Shown here in pieces: positions 14,683 to 23,668 of a stretch of 47,360 nucleotides of DNA. The position numbers were made by a program, and so were the translations under genes. Source of the DNA: an uncultured Clostridia bacterium (GTDB taxonomy: Bacteria; Bacillota; Clostridia; TANB77; CAG-508); contig CAKPJK010000008.1 of the NCBI GenBank assembly GCA_934162615.1, positions 1 through 47,360 of the forward strand, in the 5' to 3' direction. The notes beneath the pieces are model-generated. The model was given only the letters and a program-made list of their open reading frames with translations. It was not told the DNA's origin and made no database searches. Positions within the stretch are counted from its first letter, which is position 1. The number at the start of each line of letters is the position of its first letter.

Positions 14683-17010
14683 ATGAAAATAATAGACAAA
14701 TTTTTGAAAAAATTAGGCACCAGTAGAAATACTTTTGCAACATATGTTCTTACACTTTTAACAGTATATTTAGCGGTTGATAGAATCGTTGAATTTATGT
14801 TAATGTTATTTACAGGTGTTTCATACTCATATTGGGGACCTTTGATGTACACTTTTGCACTTGCCTGTCCTATATTTGCATTTTTATTTTCAGGCAGTTC
14901 AGAATTTGCATCTACCAAAAAAAGAAAAGTAACACTATTTAATATTTATATCATTGGTTTAAGCGTTATTGCTATTTCAATGTTTATACAATGGCTTAAT
15001 TTAGGAGCATGGCTATTGCTTGTATTTAATCCGGGATATGTAGATTTAGTTACAGACTTTTCTGACTTAGTACGACCTGCATTTACCTCATTGACACTTT
15101 TACTACCAGTACTTATTATTCCAAAAGTATTCAATTTTCTATACTTTGGTGTAAATGATAGTAAAGATATGACTCAATCAATTTGGGATTATGGTGGAAT
15201 TGATTTATCAGATAAAAAAGAAGGTCACGGTCCATACACTTGTGATATATATCTATGTCAAAATAGTGAGACTGCTGCTCAAATAACAATTCCTGAAACA
15301 TCAAGATATCAATCAATGTTTGTATGTGGTGCTTCTGGTACTGGTAAAACATCTTTAGTTTATGAACCTTTAATTGCAAGAGATTTAGAAAAGAAATTTT
15401 TCTTTAGAGAAGTTGCAAAGGAAATGGGATTTACTGCATTAAAAACTGGAATTGCAACATTAACAAAACCTTATGATAATGATTATTTAAATGCTAACTT
15501 TAATTTAAATATGTTAGCCCCAACTTCTGGCAATGAGGATGTATATAAAGGTTATATGAAAAAAATGATTTTAGATTCTAACTCTGAAATCACTTATAAA
15601 AATTGTGGTGTAACTGTTCTATCTCCTGATAGAGAAATATCTGATCATATGATGAGCGTATGTGATAATTTTGGTTTAAGTTATAATATAATAGACCCTT
15701 CAGATAAAAATTCAATTGGTTTGAATCCATTTGTTTATGATGATACAAATAAAATTGCAATTACAATCTCTTCTGTTTTGAAGACAATGCTTGAAATTTC
15801 TAAGGATGAACCTGATGAAACTTATAGAGAGTCAGTTGTCTTACAGGCAATTGAAAATGTTTCAATTTTATTAAAAGAGATGTATCCTAGAATGAATGAA
15901 GGAATGTTACCTAACTTAAAAGATATGCTTGAAATGTTTAACAATTTTGATTTAGTTGAAAAAATGTGTGAAATTTTAGCACATGATGCTGAATTAAAAG
16001 AAAAATATAGTACTCAATTGGCTTATTTTAAAAAGAACTTTTATAAAAATGGTATTAATAGACAAAATACCGAAATTTATATAGATGCGGTAACAACTCA
16101 ATTAGATAAATTATTAAGATTACCTGGTGTTAAGTCTATTTTATGTAACAGACATAATAATATTGACTTTGATAAAATGCTTGCTAATGGTGATATCACA
16201 TTTGTTTGTACTAGACGTGGAGATTTAGGTGCTTCAAGCCATAAGGCATTTGGACTATTCTTCTTAATTTCTATGCAAAATGCAGTTTTAAGAAGACCTG
16301 GAAGTGAAAAATCTAGAGTTCCAAATTTCTTATACATTGATGAGTTCCCAGATTTCATTTGTAAGGCAACAGAACCTATCTTTACAATGTATAGAAAATA
16401 TAAAGTTGGTACTGTTATATCTGCTCAAAACTTGGAACAATTGAATGTTTCCGGTGGTAAGGAAAATTACAAACAAACTATTTTAGCAAACTGTATCAAT
16501 AAAATATTTACAGGTGGCGGAGTTATAGATGAACTTGAATGGTGGAGTAATGAATTTGGTCAAAAGAGAGAGTGGAATATGACTAATTCTATTGATTTTG
16601 ATAAAATGAAATATGAATCAAAACATGGCGGAGTTGAATGGAAATTTACACCTTACTTTAAACCTGGTAAATTACAAACTCTTGGCCAGAAAGACTGTGC
16701 TTTTAAGATTAGAGGTTCTAATGGTAAACCTGTGGTTGGCCCTGGTAAATTTAATTATTTGGAATCAAAATATAAGGAACCTAAAAAATTCAAGACTTTT
16801 GATTTTGGGAAATATTCAGATGGTGTAACTACTGAAACTGAGGACACAGAAAATGGTTTAAATAAGAAAAAATTTAACCTTAAGAAATTGGATTTTGTAG
16901 ATGAAAGAAATGAAATAAATCCTGTTCAAACTGATACAACAGATTCTAATTATGTTTTTGATAATGAGGATGCAATTGTTGTTAATTTAAAAAATAAGAA
17001 AAATAAATAA
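14683..17010 (+). CDS. Orphan VirD4/TraG-like coupling ATPase with four membrane segments
   Basis: 775 aa. About four membrane spans fill residues 15-165. The Walker A motif is CGASGTGKTS (about 215-224), and Walker B is FLYIDEFPDF (about 548-557), followed by MYRKYKVGTVISAQN, the sensor region of TraM-recognition/VirD4 proteins. The last 100 residues are charged and low in complexity. Such proteins are hexameric DNA or protein pumps at the entry of type IV secretion systems. No relaxase, VirB4, pilus or phage gene is near; the neighbours are ordinary chromosomal genes. Ribosome-binding site AAGGGG, ATG 14683. Confidence 0.75.
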   Translation: MKIIDKFLKKLGTSRNTFATYVLTLLTVYLAVDRIVEFMLMLFTGVSYSYWGPLMYTFALACPIFAFLFSGSSEFASTKKRKVTLFNIYIIGLSVIAISMFIQWLNLGAWLLLVFNPGYVDLVTDFSDLVRPAFTSLTLLLPVLIIPKVFNFLYFGVNDSKDMTQSIWDYGGIDLSDKKEGHGPYTCDIYLCQNSETAAQITIPETSRYQSMFVCGASGTGKTSLVYEPLIARDLEKKFFFREVAKEMGFTALKTGIATLTKPYDNDYLNANFNLNMLAPTSGNEDVYKGYMKKMILDSNSEITYKNCGVTVLSPDREISDHMMSVCDNFGLSYNIIDPSDKNSIGLNPFVYDDTNKIAITISSVLKTMLEISKDEPDETYRESVVLQAIENVSILLKEMYPRMNEGMLPNLKDMLEMFNNFDLVEKMCEILAHDAELKEKYSTQLAYFKKNFYKNGINRQNTEIYIDAVTTQLDKLLRLPGVKSILCNRHNNIDFDKMLANGDITFVCTRRGDLGASSHKAFGLFFLISMQNAVLRRPGSEKSRVPNFLYIDEFPDFICKATEPIFTMYRKYKVGTVISAQNLEQLNVSGGKENYKQTILANCINKIFTGGGVIDELEWWSNEFGQKREWNMTNSIDFDKMKYESKHGGVEWKFTPYFKPGKLQTLGQKDCAFKIRGSNGKPVVGPGKFNYLESKYKEPKKFKTFDFGKYSDGVTTETEDTENGLNKKKFNLKKLDFVDERNEINPVQTDTTDSNYVFDNEDAIVVNLKNKKNK

Positions 17011-17017
17011 TAAAAAG

Positions 17018-17055
17018 ACTGTCAAAGGTTTAATTACCTACTGACAGTTTTTTTC
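17018..17055. terminator. Bidirectional terminator between the ATPase and the metal exporter
   Basis: ACTGTCA (17018-17024) and TGACAGT (17042-17048), followed by TTTTTT. On the other strand the stem is followed by CTTTTTA. It serves the convergent genes on both sides. Confidence 0.75.
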
Positions 17056-17948
17056 TATAATGCAATTCCAATTAAATCAATTATAATTCCTGAAATTGCT
17101 CCTATTGCATATAGTAAAACAATTATTCCAATATTTTCTTTTATTTTATTATTAGTTTTAAATAATACTGCAAGTCCAACTCCTGCTCCTGTTAAAAGAC
17201 CAGAAATCATACTTCCAAGTGATATTACATTTTCTAAATACATATTTGTAATTATTACTGATGCCGCACAGTTTGGAATCAATCCAATTAGTGACGTTAT
17301 TAGTGGTCCTATAACAGGTTTGTTCAATATCCAACTTGCTATTGTATCTTCTCCAACAAAATGTACTACTGTATTTATAATAAATGTAATTATTATTATA
17401 AATAAAAATATGCTCAAAGTATGATGTATTGAAGATTTTAGGATTCCACTTTCGTTACAATGGCAGTGTTCTTCTTCACATATATGCCCTATTTCGTCTT
17501 CTTCATTTTCTTCTACTATTTCTTTGGAATTTTGTTTGTTTATTATTTTGTTGTTTATAATATGAACAATTAAATCTATTATTATTCCTGCAATCATTCC
17601 TATTACAAGTTTTATACCTAATATTTTTAATATAATAATTGGTGATACTGCTTCTGAAATAAATATTGGTAACATTTCATCTGATGTAGATAAATATACT
17701 GCAATTAATGTTCCCAATGTTATAACTCGTCCTGCATACAAATTGGTTGCTGATACTGAAAATCCACATTGTGGAAATACTCCTAGTATGCTTCCTATGA
17801 TTGGTCCCCATTTTCCTGATTTTTTTATTGCATGCTTTGTTTTGTGTCCCATTTTGTGTTCTATATATTCCATAATCAAATATGTTATAAATAAAAATGG
17901 TAATAGTTTTATTGCATCTATTAATGTATCTTCTATAATTTCTAACAT
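17055..17948 (-). CDS. Putative multi-span heavy-metal exporter (ArsP_2-like)
   Basis: 297 aa with about ten hydrophobic segments in two repeated halves. Each half carries a similar motif: IIGSILGVFPQCGFSVSATN and LITSLIGLIPNCAASVIITN, with a conserved P-x-C. The halves are joined by a hydrophilic loop with GHICEEEHCHCNE, a likely metal-binding site. This is the pattern of the putative 10TM heavy-metal exporter family, some members of which are annotated as manganese transporters. Substrate is inferred only. I see no Mn-responsive riboswitch upstream. Confidence 0.7.
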   Translation of the reverse strand: MLEIIEDTLIDAIKLLPFLFITYLIMEYIEHKMGHKTKHAIKKSGKWGPIIGSILGVFPQCGFSVSATNLYAGRVITLGTLIAVYLSTSDEMLPIFISEAVSPIIILKILGIKLVIGMIAGIIIDLIVHIINNKIINKQNSKEIVEENEEDEIGHICEEEHCHCNESGILKSSIHHTLSIFLFIIIITFIINTVVHFVGEDTIASWILNKPVIGPLITSLIGLIPNCAASVIITNMYLENVISLGSMISGLLTGAGVGLAVLFKTNNKIKENIGIIVLLYAIGAISGIIIDLIGIAL

Positions 17949-18035
17949 TTTTATATCCTTTCTTAAGGTAAAAACTTGATAAAATGTTTTTCAACCTTAT
18001 TTTTAAAATGTTTCGCATTTACTAGTTTAACATAA

Positions 18036-18070
18036 AAAAGCGAACTTTGCAAACTTTATTGCAAAATTCG
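18036..18070 (-). terminator. Terminator of the DUF2651-like gene
   Basis: On the minus strand CGAATTTTGCAA (18070-18059) and TTGCAAAGTTCG (18052-18041) form a 12-bp stem (one G-U), followed by CTTTTTT. Confidence 0.8.
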
Positions 18071-18121
18071 TTTTTACTATTTATATTTTGTATTTATTTT
18101 AATAGTTTGCTACAACATTTT

Positions 18122-18604
18122 TTATCTTCTTCTAAAACATCCACAGAAACTTCCTGTTCTTCCATTTGTGTTGTTATTTGGAATTACTTTTGCTCTTACT
18201 GCAATAGAGTCATTTGATGTGTTGCAACTGCAAGAACCTGTATTGTTACTATTATTGTTTTGATAACTTGCGTTAATTGTTAACAAATCATTTTCAACTC
18301 CATTACATCCATTGCTACTTATTGTCAACAAATTTCCATCGTTATTGTTTGCTTCTTCTCTTCTGTCTAATTCTCTAAGTATTCTGCAAATTATGTTTGT
18401 TAATATTGCTGTTATAAATGCTAATATTGTGTATGCTATCGTTGCTACTAAGTAATTTAAGTTTCCTATTGCAAATGTTACTATTAAAAATATTGCAAAT
18501 ATTATTCCAGCTACTAAAAATGGGCATTTGAATATTTTTTGTAGTGCTATTGAGATTATTATTATTGCTATTGGTAATGCAAAAAATATAAGTAATGTGT
18601 TCAT
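18122..18604 (-). CDS. DUF2651-like membrane protein with Asn/Cys-rich tail
   Basis: 160 aa. Three membrane segments fill residues 1-72 and resemble the short DUF2651 (YbeF) family. A hydrophilic tail follows that is rich in Asn, Ser and Thr and contains seven or so Cys (GCNG, SCSCN, FCGCFRRR). The Cys pairs could bind metal or form disulfides. Function is unknown. The gene has its own terminator. Confidence 0.55.
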   Translation of the reverse strand: MNTLLIFFALPIAIIIISIALQKIFKCPFLVAGIIFAIFLIVTFAIGNLNYLVATIAYTILAFITAILTNIICRILRELDRREEANNNDGNLLTISSNGCNGVENDLLTINASYQNNNSNNTGSCSCNTSNDSIAVRAKVIPNNNTNGRTGSFCGCFRRR

Positions 18605-18797
18605 TGCTTTTCTCCTTTCACCTTGATGAATTTTCTTTTTACTATATTTTATGCTTTTTGCTGTTTTTTGTTACTTTTAATCTCTTTCAGTTTTTTCACT
18701 CGTATCGTATAAACGTCTAATTAATTGCATGACCATATATTACCATAATTTTATGTCAATTACCAAGAAGAAATTTTCGATATATTTTGACATTTAT

Positions 18798-19538
18798 TTA
18801 TTCATAATTGACTTCAACTAAATACAACCCATTTGGTTGTAAAGTTTTTCCTGCCAAACTTCTATCCTTTGACTCAATAATTTTTTCAATATCTTCCGGT
18901 TGAATTTTTCCTGTTCCAACATCAACCAAAGTTCCGGCAATTATTCTAACCATGTTATACAAGAATCCATTACCTGTAAGTTCAATATAAATTCTATTAT
19001 TTGGCATCTCATAAACTACTGCCTTGTAGATTGTTCTAACACTGCTTTTACTGCTTGTCCCGCTTGCTTTAAATGCTTTAAAGTCGTGTTCTCCTTCAAA
19101 ATATTTTGCTGCTTGTTTCATTTTTTCAATATCCAATTTTTGTGGAATATGTGTTTCTAAATTTCTATATATTGCAGATGAAAATTCAGAGTTATTTATA
19201 ACATATCTATAAGTTTTTCTTTTGCATGTAAGTCTACTGTGGAATCTCTCGTCTACCTCTTCTGCCGATATAATTCTTATTGATTTTTTTAAGTTTGAGT
19301 TTAATGCAATTGGTATTTTTTCTATTGGGATATTTGAGTTTGTTTTAAAATTTGCAACTTGTCCATATGCGTGAACTCCTGCATCTGTTCTTCCTGATGC
19401 CATCAAGTCTACTTCTTCTCCTGTTACAATTTTTATTGCTTGCTCAATTGTACCTTGAATATTTAGTTTTGTTGGTTGTTTTTGCCAACCATTGAAGTCT
19501 TTTCCATCATATTCTATTGTTAGTTTTATATTTCTCAT
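18798..19538 (-). CDS. truA: tRNA pseudouridine(38-40) synthase
   Basis: 246 aa from ATG 19538; the longer frame to 19565 lacks a ribosome-binding site. Motifs are MRNIKLTIEYDGKDFNGWQ, SGRTDAGVHAYGQVANF (with the catalytic Asp) and GNGFLYNMVRIIAGTLVDVG. TruA modifies the anticodon stem-loop at positions 38-40. In many Firmicutes it follows rplQ and ecf genes; here it follows cdaA. Confidence 0.96.
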   Translation of the reverse strand: MRNIKLTIEYDGKDFNGWQKQPTKLNIQGTIEQAIKIVTGEEVDLMASGRTDAGVHAYGQVANFKTNSNIPIEKIPIALNSNLKKSIRIISAEEVDERFHSRLTCKRKTYRYVINNSEFSSAIYRNLETHIPQKLDIEKMKQAAKYFEGEHDFKAFKASGTSSKSSVRTIYKAVVYEMPNNRIYIELTGNGFLYNMVRIIAGTLVDVGTGKIQPEDIEKIIESKDRSLAGKTLQPNGLYLVEVNYE

Positions 19539-19589
19539 TTTTATTTTTCCCTTTCTTATATACAAAGTAGCTTTATTTCTTGTACTATA

Positions 19590-19612
19590 AAAGTCGCCAT
19601 ATTAGCGACTTT
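19590..19612 (-). terminator. Terminator after cdaA
   Basis: AAAGTCGC (19590-19597) and GCGACTTT (19605-19612) with a 7-base loop, followed on the minus strand by TATAG. The stem is good and the T tract short. Confidence 0.6.
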
Positions 19613-19654
19613 ATAATCATTTTCTGAAAAAATCTTTAATTTTTCAGATTTGTT

Positions 19655-20593
19655 TTATTCTTTTGTTTCTTCTGTATTTTCATTTTTTGTTTTTGTACTA
19701 AACTTTTTCTTTATAATTTCTAATTTATTATTTCTTTCAGTTTTTTTCTGTGTGAATCTTTTTGTAACAATGTTACTTATTAAGATTTTTTTCAAAACAT
19801 CTTCTCTAACATCTGCAATTAATGTTCCATCTTTTGCAACAGAAATTTTACCAGTTTCCTCAGAGACTACTACAACAATACTATCTGATTCTTTTGAAAT
19901 TCCAATAGCCGCTCTATGTCTTGTTCCCAATTCCTTTGCAATGTCTTGGTCGTCTGCAAGTGGTAACACACACGCTGCCGCTGCTATTTTGTTATTACTT
20001 ATAACTACTGCTCCATCATGCAATGGTGTTTTTGGTACAAATATATTTACTAATAATTGTGGTGATATTTCTGAATTCATTGGAACTCCTGTTGCTATAA
20101 TATCTTGAATATTTATATCTCTTTCAAGTACAATTAATGCACCTGTTTTTGTTTTAGAAAGTTCTGTTGCTGCAATTACAACTTTGTAAATATCTTCTTT
20201 TGTTTTTGTTGCTAAATCACTATCTAAGCCGAAAAATTTTGTAAATTTATTTGTTCCTAATTGTTCTAATCCTCTTCTTAATTCAGGTTGGAATATTACT
20301 ATTATTGCTATTACTCCCCAATTCATTATTCCTGTTAAAATTGAGTTTAATATTTTTAAATTTAGTAATCCGCTAAGCCATGTTGCAATTATTAAAAATG
20401 CTATTCCTTTTATTAATTGCCATGCTCTTGAGCCTTTTACCATTTTTACAAAACAGTATAATAAAAATATTACTATTACTAAATCTAATATTGTTGTAAA
20501 TAATGTAAATGGGTTTTCACTTAAATTTTGAAAGCCTTTTACAATATTTTCATTATAAAAATTCATCCAACTACTACTTATACTTTTTTCCAT
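19655..20593 (-). CDS. cdaA: Diadenylate cyclase CdaA
   Basis: 312 aa. Three membrane segments (about 31-100) precede the DAC domain with the catalytic LHDGAVVI (DGA at 193-195) and GTRHRAAIGISKESDS (RHR at 225-227). It makes c-di-AMP from two ATP, controlling potassium and osmolyte balance. A Lys-rich tail of about 45 residues closes the protein. The usual partners cdaR and glmM are not adjacent here; a 48-aa membrane protein gene lies directly upstream. Confidence 0.95.
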   Translation of the reverse strand: MEKSISSSWMNFYNENIVKGFQNLSENPFTLFTTILDLVIVIFLLYCFVKMVKGSRAWQLIKGIAFLIIATWLSGLLNLKILNSILTGIMNWGVIAIIVIFQPELRRGLEQLGTNKFTKFFGLDSDLATKTKEDIYKVVIAATELSKTKTGALIVLERDINIQDIIATGVPMNSEISPQLLVNIFVPKTPLHDGAVVISNNKIAAAACVLPLADDQDIAKELGTRHRAAIGISKESDSIVVVVSEETGKISVAKDGTLIADVREDVLKKILISNIVTKRFTQKKTERNNKLEIIKKKFSTKTKNENTEETKE

Positions 20594-20627
20594 ATTACAC
20601 CTTCTCTCAATTTTTGAGAATTTTTTT

Positions 20628-20774
20628 CTAGATTAATGCAAATATTAGTGATGCTGCTATTGATAATACCATTAATATTGCTAGTATTCCTGCCATTATT
20701 TTTACAAATACTTGTCCTTTATCATATTTTCTTTGTTCTTTATTTTTTATTTTTTTCTCTTTATTGTTTTTCAT
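20628..20774 (-). CDS. 48-aa single-span membrane protein (possibly DUF4044-like)
   Basis: ATG 20774 follows AAAGGAGTG, and the frame ends at TAG 20628. The first 20 residues are highly basic (KNNKEKKIKNKEQRKYDKG), then one hydrophobic helix (KIMAGILAILMVLSIAASL). The layout recalls the short DUF4044 family, but that is a weak match. It lies 34 bases before cdaA and 67 bases after the nucleoside phosphorylase gene on the same strand, so it is probably co-transcribed with cdaA. Confidence 0.6.
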   Translation of the reverse strand: MKNNKEKKIKNKEQRKYDKGQVFVKIMAGILAILMVLSIAASLIFALI

Positions 20775-20841
20775 TATGTTTCACTCCTTTATTTTTGTAC
20801 TTTTTATATTATATCACTAAAATATACTCTATTTCAATAAT

Positions 20842-22146
20842 TTATTTGCAAATACCAAAAATTGTTGGTTCTTTTTCAATTTTGTTATCACTTATTTTTA
20901 TAATTTCTGCTAATTTTCTTTCTGCTTCTTTATATTTTTCTTGACTATTTGCATAAATATATCCTAAGACCTCTCTTGTTGTTACTTTATCTGCTACTTT
21001 TTTATTTAAAATAATTCCTACAGTATAATCTATGCTATCTTCTTTTCTAACTCTTCCTGCTCCAAGTCCACAAGCCACTTTTCCGATTTCTTCTGCATTC
21101 ATTTCTTGAATATATCCATCTTGTTTTGCTATAATTGGCTCAATTATTTTTGCTTTTTCAAATTTATTAGTATCTTCTAAATATGAAATGTCTCCTTCTT
21201 GATTTTTTACCATTTCTATAAATTTTTTTAATGCTTTTCCATTTGAAATATTTTCTAGCATTCTGTTTTTATTTTCTTCTAAGTTTTCGCCTAGTCCTGC
21301 AAGTTTTATCATATATGCTCCAAGTTCCAATACTACTTGTTTCAAGTCTTCTGGCATTTCACCTTTTAGAAATTTAATGGCTTCTATTACTTCTAAGTTG
21401 TTTCCTACTGCAAATCCAAGTGGTTCATTCATATTTGTTAGTACACATACTGTTTCTCTATTTGCAAGTTTTCCTATTTCTATCATTTCATTTGCAAGTA
21501 GTTCTGCATTTTCCATATTCTTCATAAATGCACCTTTTCCAACAGTTACATCTAATACAATTTTTTCTGCGCCACTTGCTATTTTTTTACTCATTATGCT
21601 TGATGCAATTAATGGGATGCTTTCAACACATGCAATACTATCTCTTAGTGCATATAGTTTTTTATCTGCTGGAGCTAAGTTCATTGTTTGTGATATCATA
21701 CTTATACCAACGTTTTCCACATTTTTTATAAAACTGTTGATATCTATGTCTGTTTTGTATCCTGGTATTGATTGCATTTTGTCAACTGTTCCTCCTGTAA
21801 ATCCTAGTCCTCTTCCTGACATTTTTGCAACTGGTACTCCAAGTGATGCAACTAGTGGTAGTAAGCAAATTGACACTTTGTCTCCTACCCCTCCTGTTGA
21901 GTGCTTGTCTACTATTGTTTTGTTTAATTTTGATAAGTCTAATATTTCTCCTGAATGTGCCATTGCTAGTGTTAAGTTTGTTGTTTCTTGTTTTGTCATT
22001 CCATTTAAGAATATTGCCATTACTAATGCTGCTGCTTGGTAGTCTGCAATTTCTCCTTCAACATATTCTTTTACAAAGTATTCAATTTCTTGTTTTGTTA
22101 ATTCCTGTTTTTCTCTCTTTTTTTCTATTATTTCTAGAATATTCAT
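20842..22146 (-). CDS. pdp: Pyrimidine-nucleoside phosphorylase
   Basis: 434 aa, full length. The N-terminal helical domain begins MNILEIIEKKREKQELT. The phosphate and nucleoside site includes KHSTGGVGDKVSICLLPLVA and KMSGRGLGFTGGTVDKMQS, and the C-terminal lobe has ACGLGAGR. The enzyme splits thymidine or uridine with phosphate, feeding pyrimidine salvage. Bacillus-type Pdp and DeoA are hard to separate by eye. Confidence 0.92.
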   Translation of the reverse strand: MNILEIIEKKREKQELTKQEIEYFVKEYVEGEIADYQAAALVMAIFLNGMTKQETTNLTLAMAHSGEILDLSKLNKTIVDKHSTGGVGDKVSICLLPLVASLGVPVAKMSGRGLGFTGGTVDKMQSIPGYKTDIDINSFIKNVENVGISMISQTMNLAPADKKLYALRDSIACVESIPLIASSIMSKKIASGAEKIVLDVTVGKGAFMKNMENAELLANEMIEIGKLANRETVCVLTNMNEPLGFAVGNNLEVIEAIKFLKGEMPEDLKQVVLELGAYMIKLAGLGENLEENKNRMLENISNGKALKKFIEMVKNQEGDISYLEDTNKFEKAKIIEPIIAKQDGYIQEMNAEEIGKVACGLGAGRVRKEDSIDYTVGIILNKKVADKVTTREVLGYIYANSQEKYKEAERKLAEIIKISDNKIEKEPTIFGICK

Positions 22147-22180
22147 GAATTCACTTCCTATTAATTAAAATTTTTACATC

Positions 22181-22807
22181 CTAAATAAAATGTCCTGTAA
22201 AACTTCTCCTATGAATTGGACACAATCCATACTCCTTAATTGCCGCAATATGTTGAGCAGTACCATATCCCTTATGCTTAGCAAAACCATATTGAGGATA
22301 AACACTATCCCACTCTCTCATAATTCTATCCCTTGTAACCTTTGCAATAATTGAAGCCGCTGCAATTGAATAACACTTTGCATCTCCTTTTATTATTGAA
22401 TCATAAGGTACACCGTCTGTATCAATATGTTGAAGTGCATCTATAATAATCAAATCAGGTCTAACATCTAGCCCTTTAACAACACTTGTAACTCCGCTCT
22501 TTGTTGCATTTAAAATATTAATATCATCAATTACATCTTGACCAATTATTGCTACTGAGTAACTAATTGCTTCTTCGATTATTTTATCATAAAGTAATTC
22601 TCTTTTCTTTTCAGATACTTTTTTTGAATCATTAACTCCTTCTATCATTGAGCCTTCTGGCATTATTACTCCTGCAACAACAACAGGACCTGCTAGAGGT
22701 CCTCTTCCGGCTTCATCAATTCCACATATATTTTTAAATCCTTTTTCATGTAATTCTTTTTCTATTTGTTTTAAATTTGTTAATCTTTCTTCTTCTTTTT
22801 CTTTCAT
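22181..22807 (-). CDS. rnhB: Ribonuclease HII
   Basis: 208 aa. GIDEAGRGPLAGPVVVAGV holds the first two catalytic acids, LIIDALQ the third, and AAASIIAKVTRDRIM plus YGFAKHKGYGTAQHI are family motifs. It removes ribonucleotides from DNA-RNA hybrids. The N-terminus (MKEKEEERLTNLKQ) is a short helical extension. The gene begins 35 bases before pdp on the same strand. Confidence 0.95.
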   Translation of the reverse strand: MKEKEEERLTNLKQIEKELHEKGFKNICGIDEAGRGPLAGPVVVAGVIMPEGSMIEGVNDSKKVSEKKRELLYDKIIEEAISYSVAIIGQDVIDDINILNATKSGVTSVVKGLDVRPDLIIIDALQHIDTDGVPYDSIIKGDAKCYSIAAASIIAKVTRDRIMREWDSVYPQYGFAKHKGYGTAQHIAAIKEYGLCPIHRRSFTGHFI

Positions 22808-22911
22808 TTGTTATTCCTTCATTTCTTTTATTTATATATTGTGTAGAAAATTTCTTTATAAATTTTGTATACGAATAGTTTTTCTCATCTCTTTTTAAAT
22901 TCAAGTTGTTA

Positions 22912-23460
22912 TTATAAGTCTAGGTTTTCTAATTCACTTAGTGAATAGTATGTTTTATCACCATTTTTAAATCCTTCTGTATTATATATTTCTAATCCAT
23001 TGTTTTTTATGTCATATCTTACTATACATTCTCCTTTTATTCCATTAATATCTTCGTTAGATATCCCCATATCTTTCATATCCTGTGATGATAATTTGTA
23101 GTAGTAAATTTGATTTGCTTGTTCCTGATTAAATTTTTCTTCTGTTATTCCTAAATTCGAATTTAGTTCACTTGAATTTTTTATTTCTGTTCCTTTTAAT
23201 TTTGATTTTGCTGTTTCTATTCTTTTGCTTTTTTCGTTTTCATCTGTTATTTTATCAAAGGTTGTTCCTAAACTGAAGTTCCCATTTTCTACATATTCTT
23301 TTGCTTTTACTTCTATTAATAACATATCTGTTTTTAAGTTTTCTAATTCTGATCTTTTTATTATATTACTACCTGTATTTATTGATATACCTGCTAGTAT
23401 TAATAGCAATACAATTGTTATAACTAATACTACCATTGTTATTCCATTATTTTTTTTCAT
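22912..23460 (-). CDS. Orphan type IV pilin-like protein
   Basis: 182 aa. A short basic leader ends in Gly (MKKNNG) before ITMVVLVITIVLLLILAGIS, which is the class III signal peptide of pilins, pseudopilins and related clostridial surface proteins. A Thr rather than the usual Leu and no Glu at position 5 of the mature form are noted. The rest is a hydrophilic domain with no motif I recognise. No pilus assembly or prepilin peptidase gene is near. It lies upstream of rnhB on the same strand, with about 100 bases between. Confidence 0.65.
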   Translation of the reverse strand: MKKNNGITMVVLVITIVLLLILAGISINTGSNIIKRSELENLKTDMLLIEVKAKEYVENGNFSLGTTFDKITDENEKSKRIETAKSKLKGTEIKNSSELNSNLGITEEKFNQEQANQIYYYKLSSQDMKDMGISNEDINGIKGECIVRYDIKNNGLEIYNTEGFKNGDKTYYSLSELENLDL

Positions 23461-23608
23461 TTTCTATACCATCCCTTCCAAAGGTCAAAATCTTTTTTCT
23501 TATTATACTATATATGAGTTTCCTAAATCAAGATTTTTTGAAAATTAAAGATTTTTCTTTTTTAAATTGTTGTTACAATACACAATCCATAAAATTATTG
23601 TTTACAAT

Positions 23609-23659
23609 CTATTGAAATAATTAATTTGTAAGTTGCTGCTACCCTAATTATTTTAATAG
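23609..23659. repeat. 15-bp inverted repeat upstream of htrA
   Basis: The arm CTATTGAAATAATTA (23609-23623) pairs with TAATTATTTTAATAG (23645-23659), one G-U, around a 21-base loop. It is not followed by a T run. It lies between the divergent pilin and htrA genes. Confidence 0.55.
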
Positions 23660-23668
23660 GCTGAAAAT

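Noticed and set aside
17949..18035. Possible manganese riboswitch upstream of the metal exporter
   Set aside because: The region is short and AT-rich and shows no yybP-ykoY-like core.
21377..22042. 221-codon open frame on plus
   Set aside because: It is a shadow of the pyrimidine-nucleoside phosphorylase gene on the other strand.
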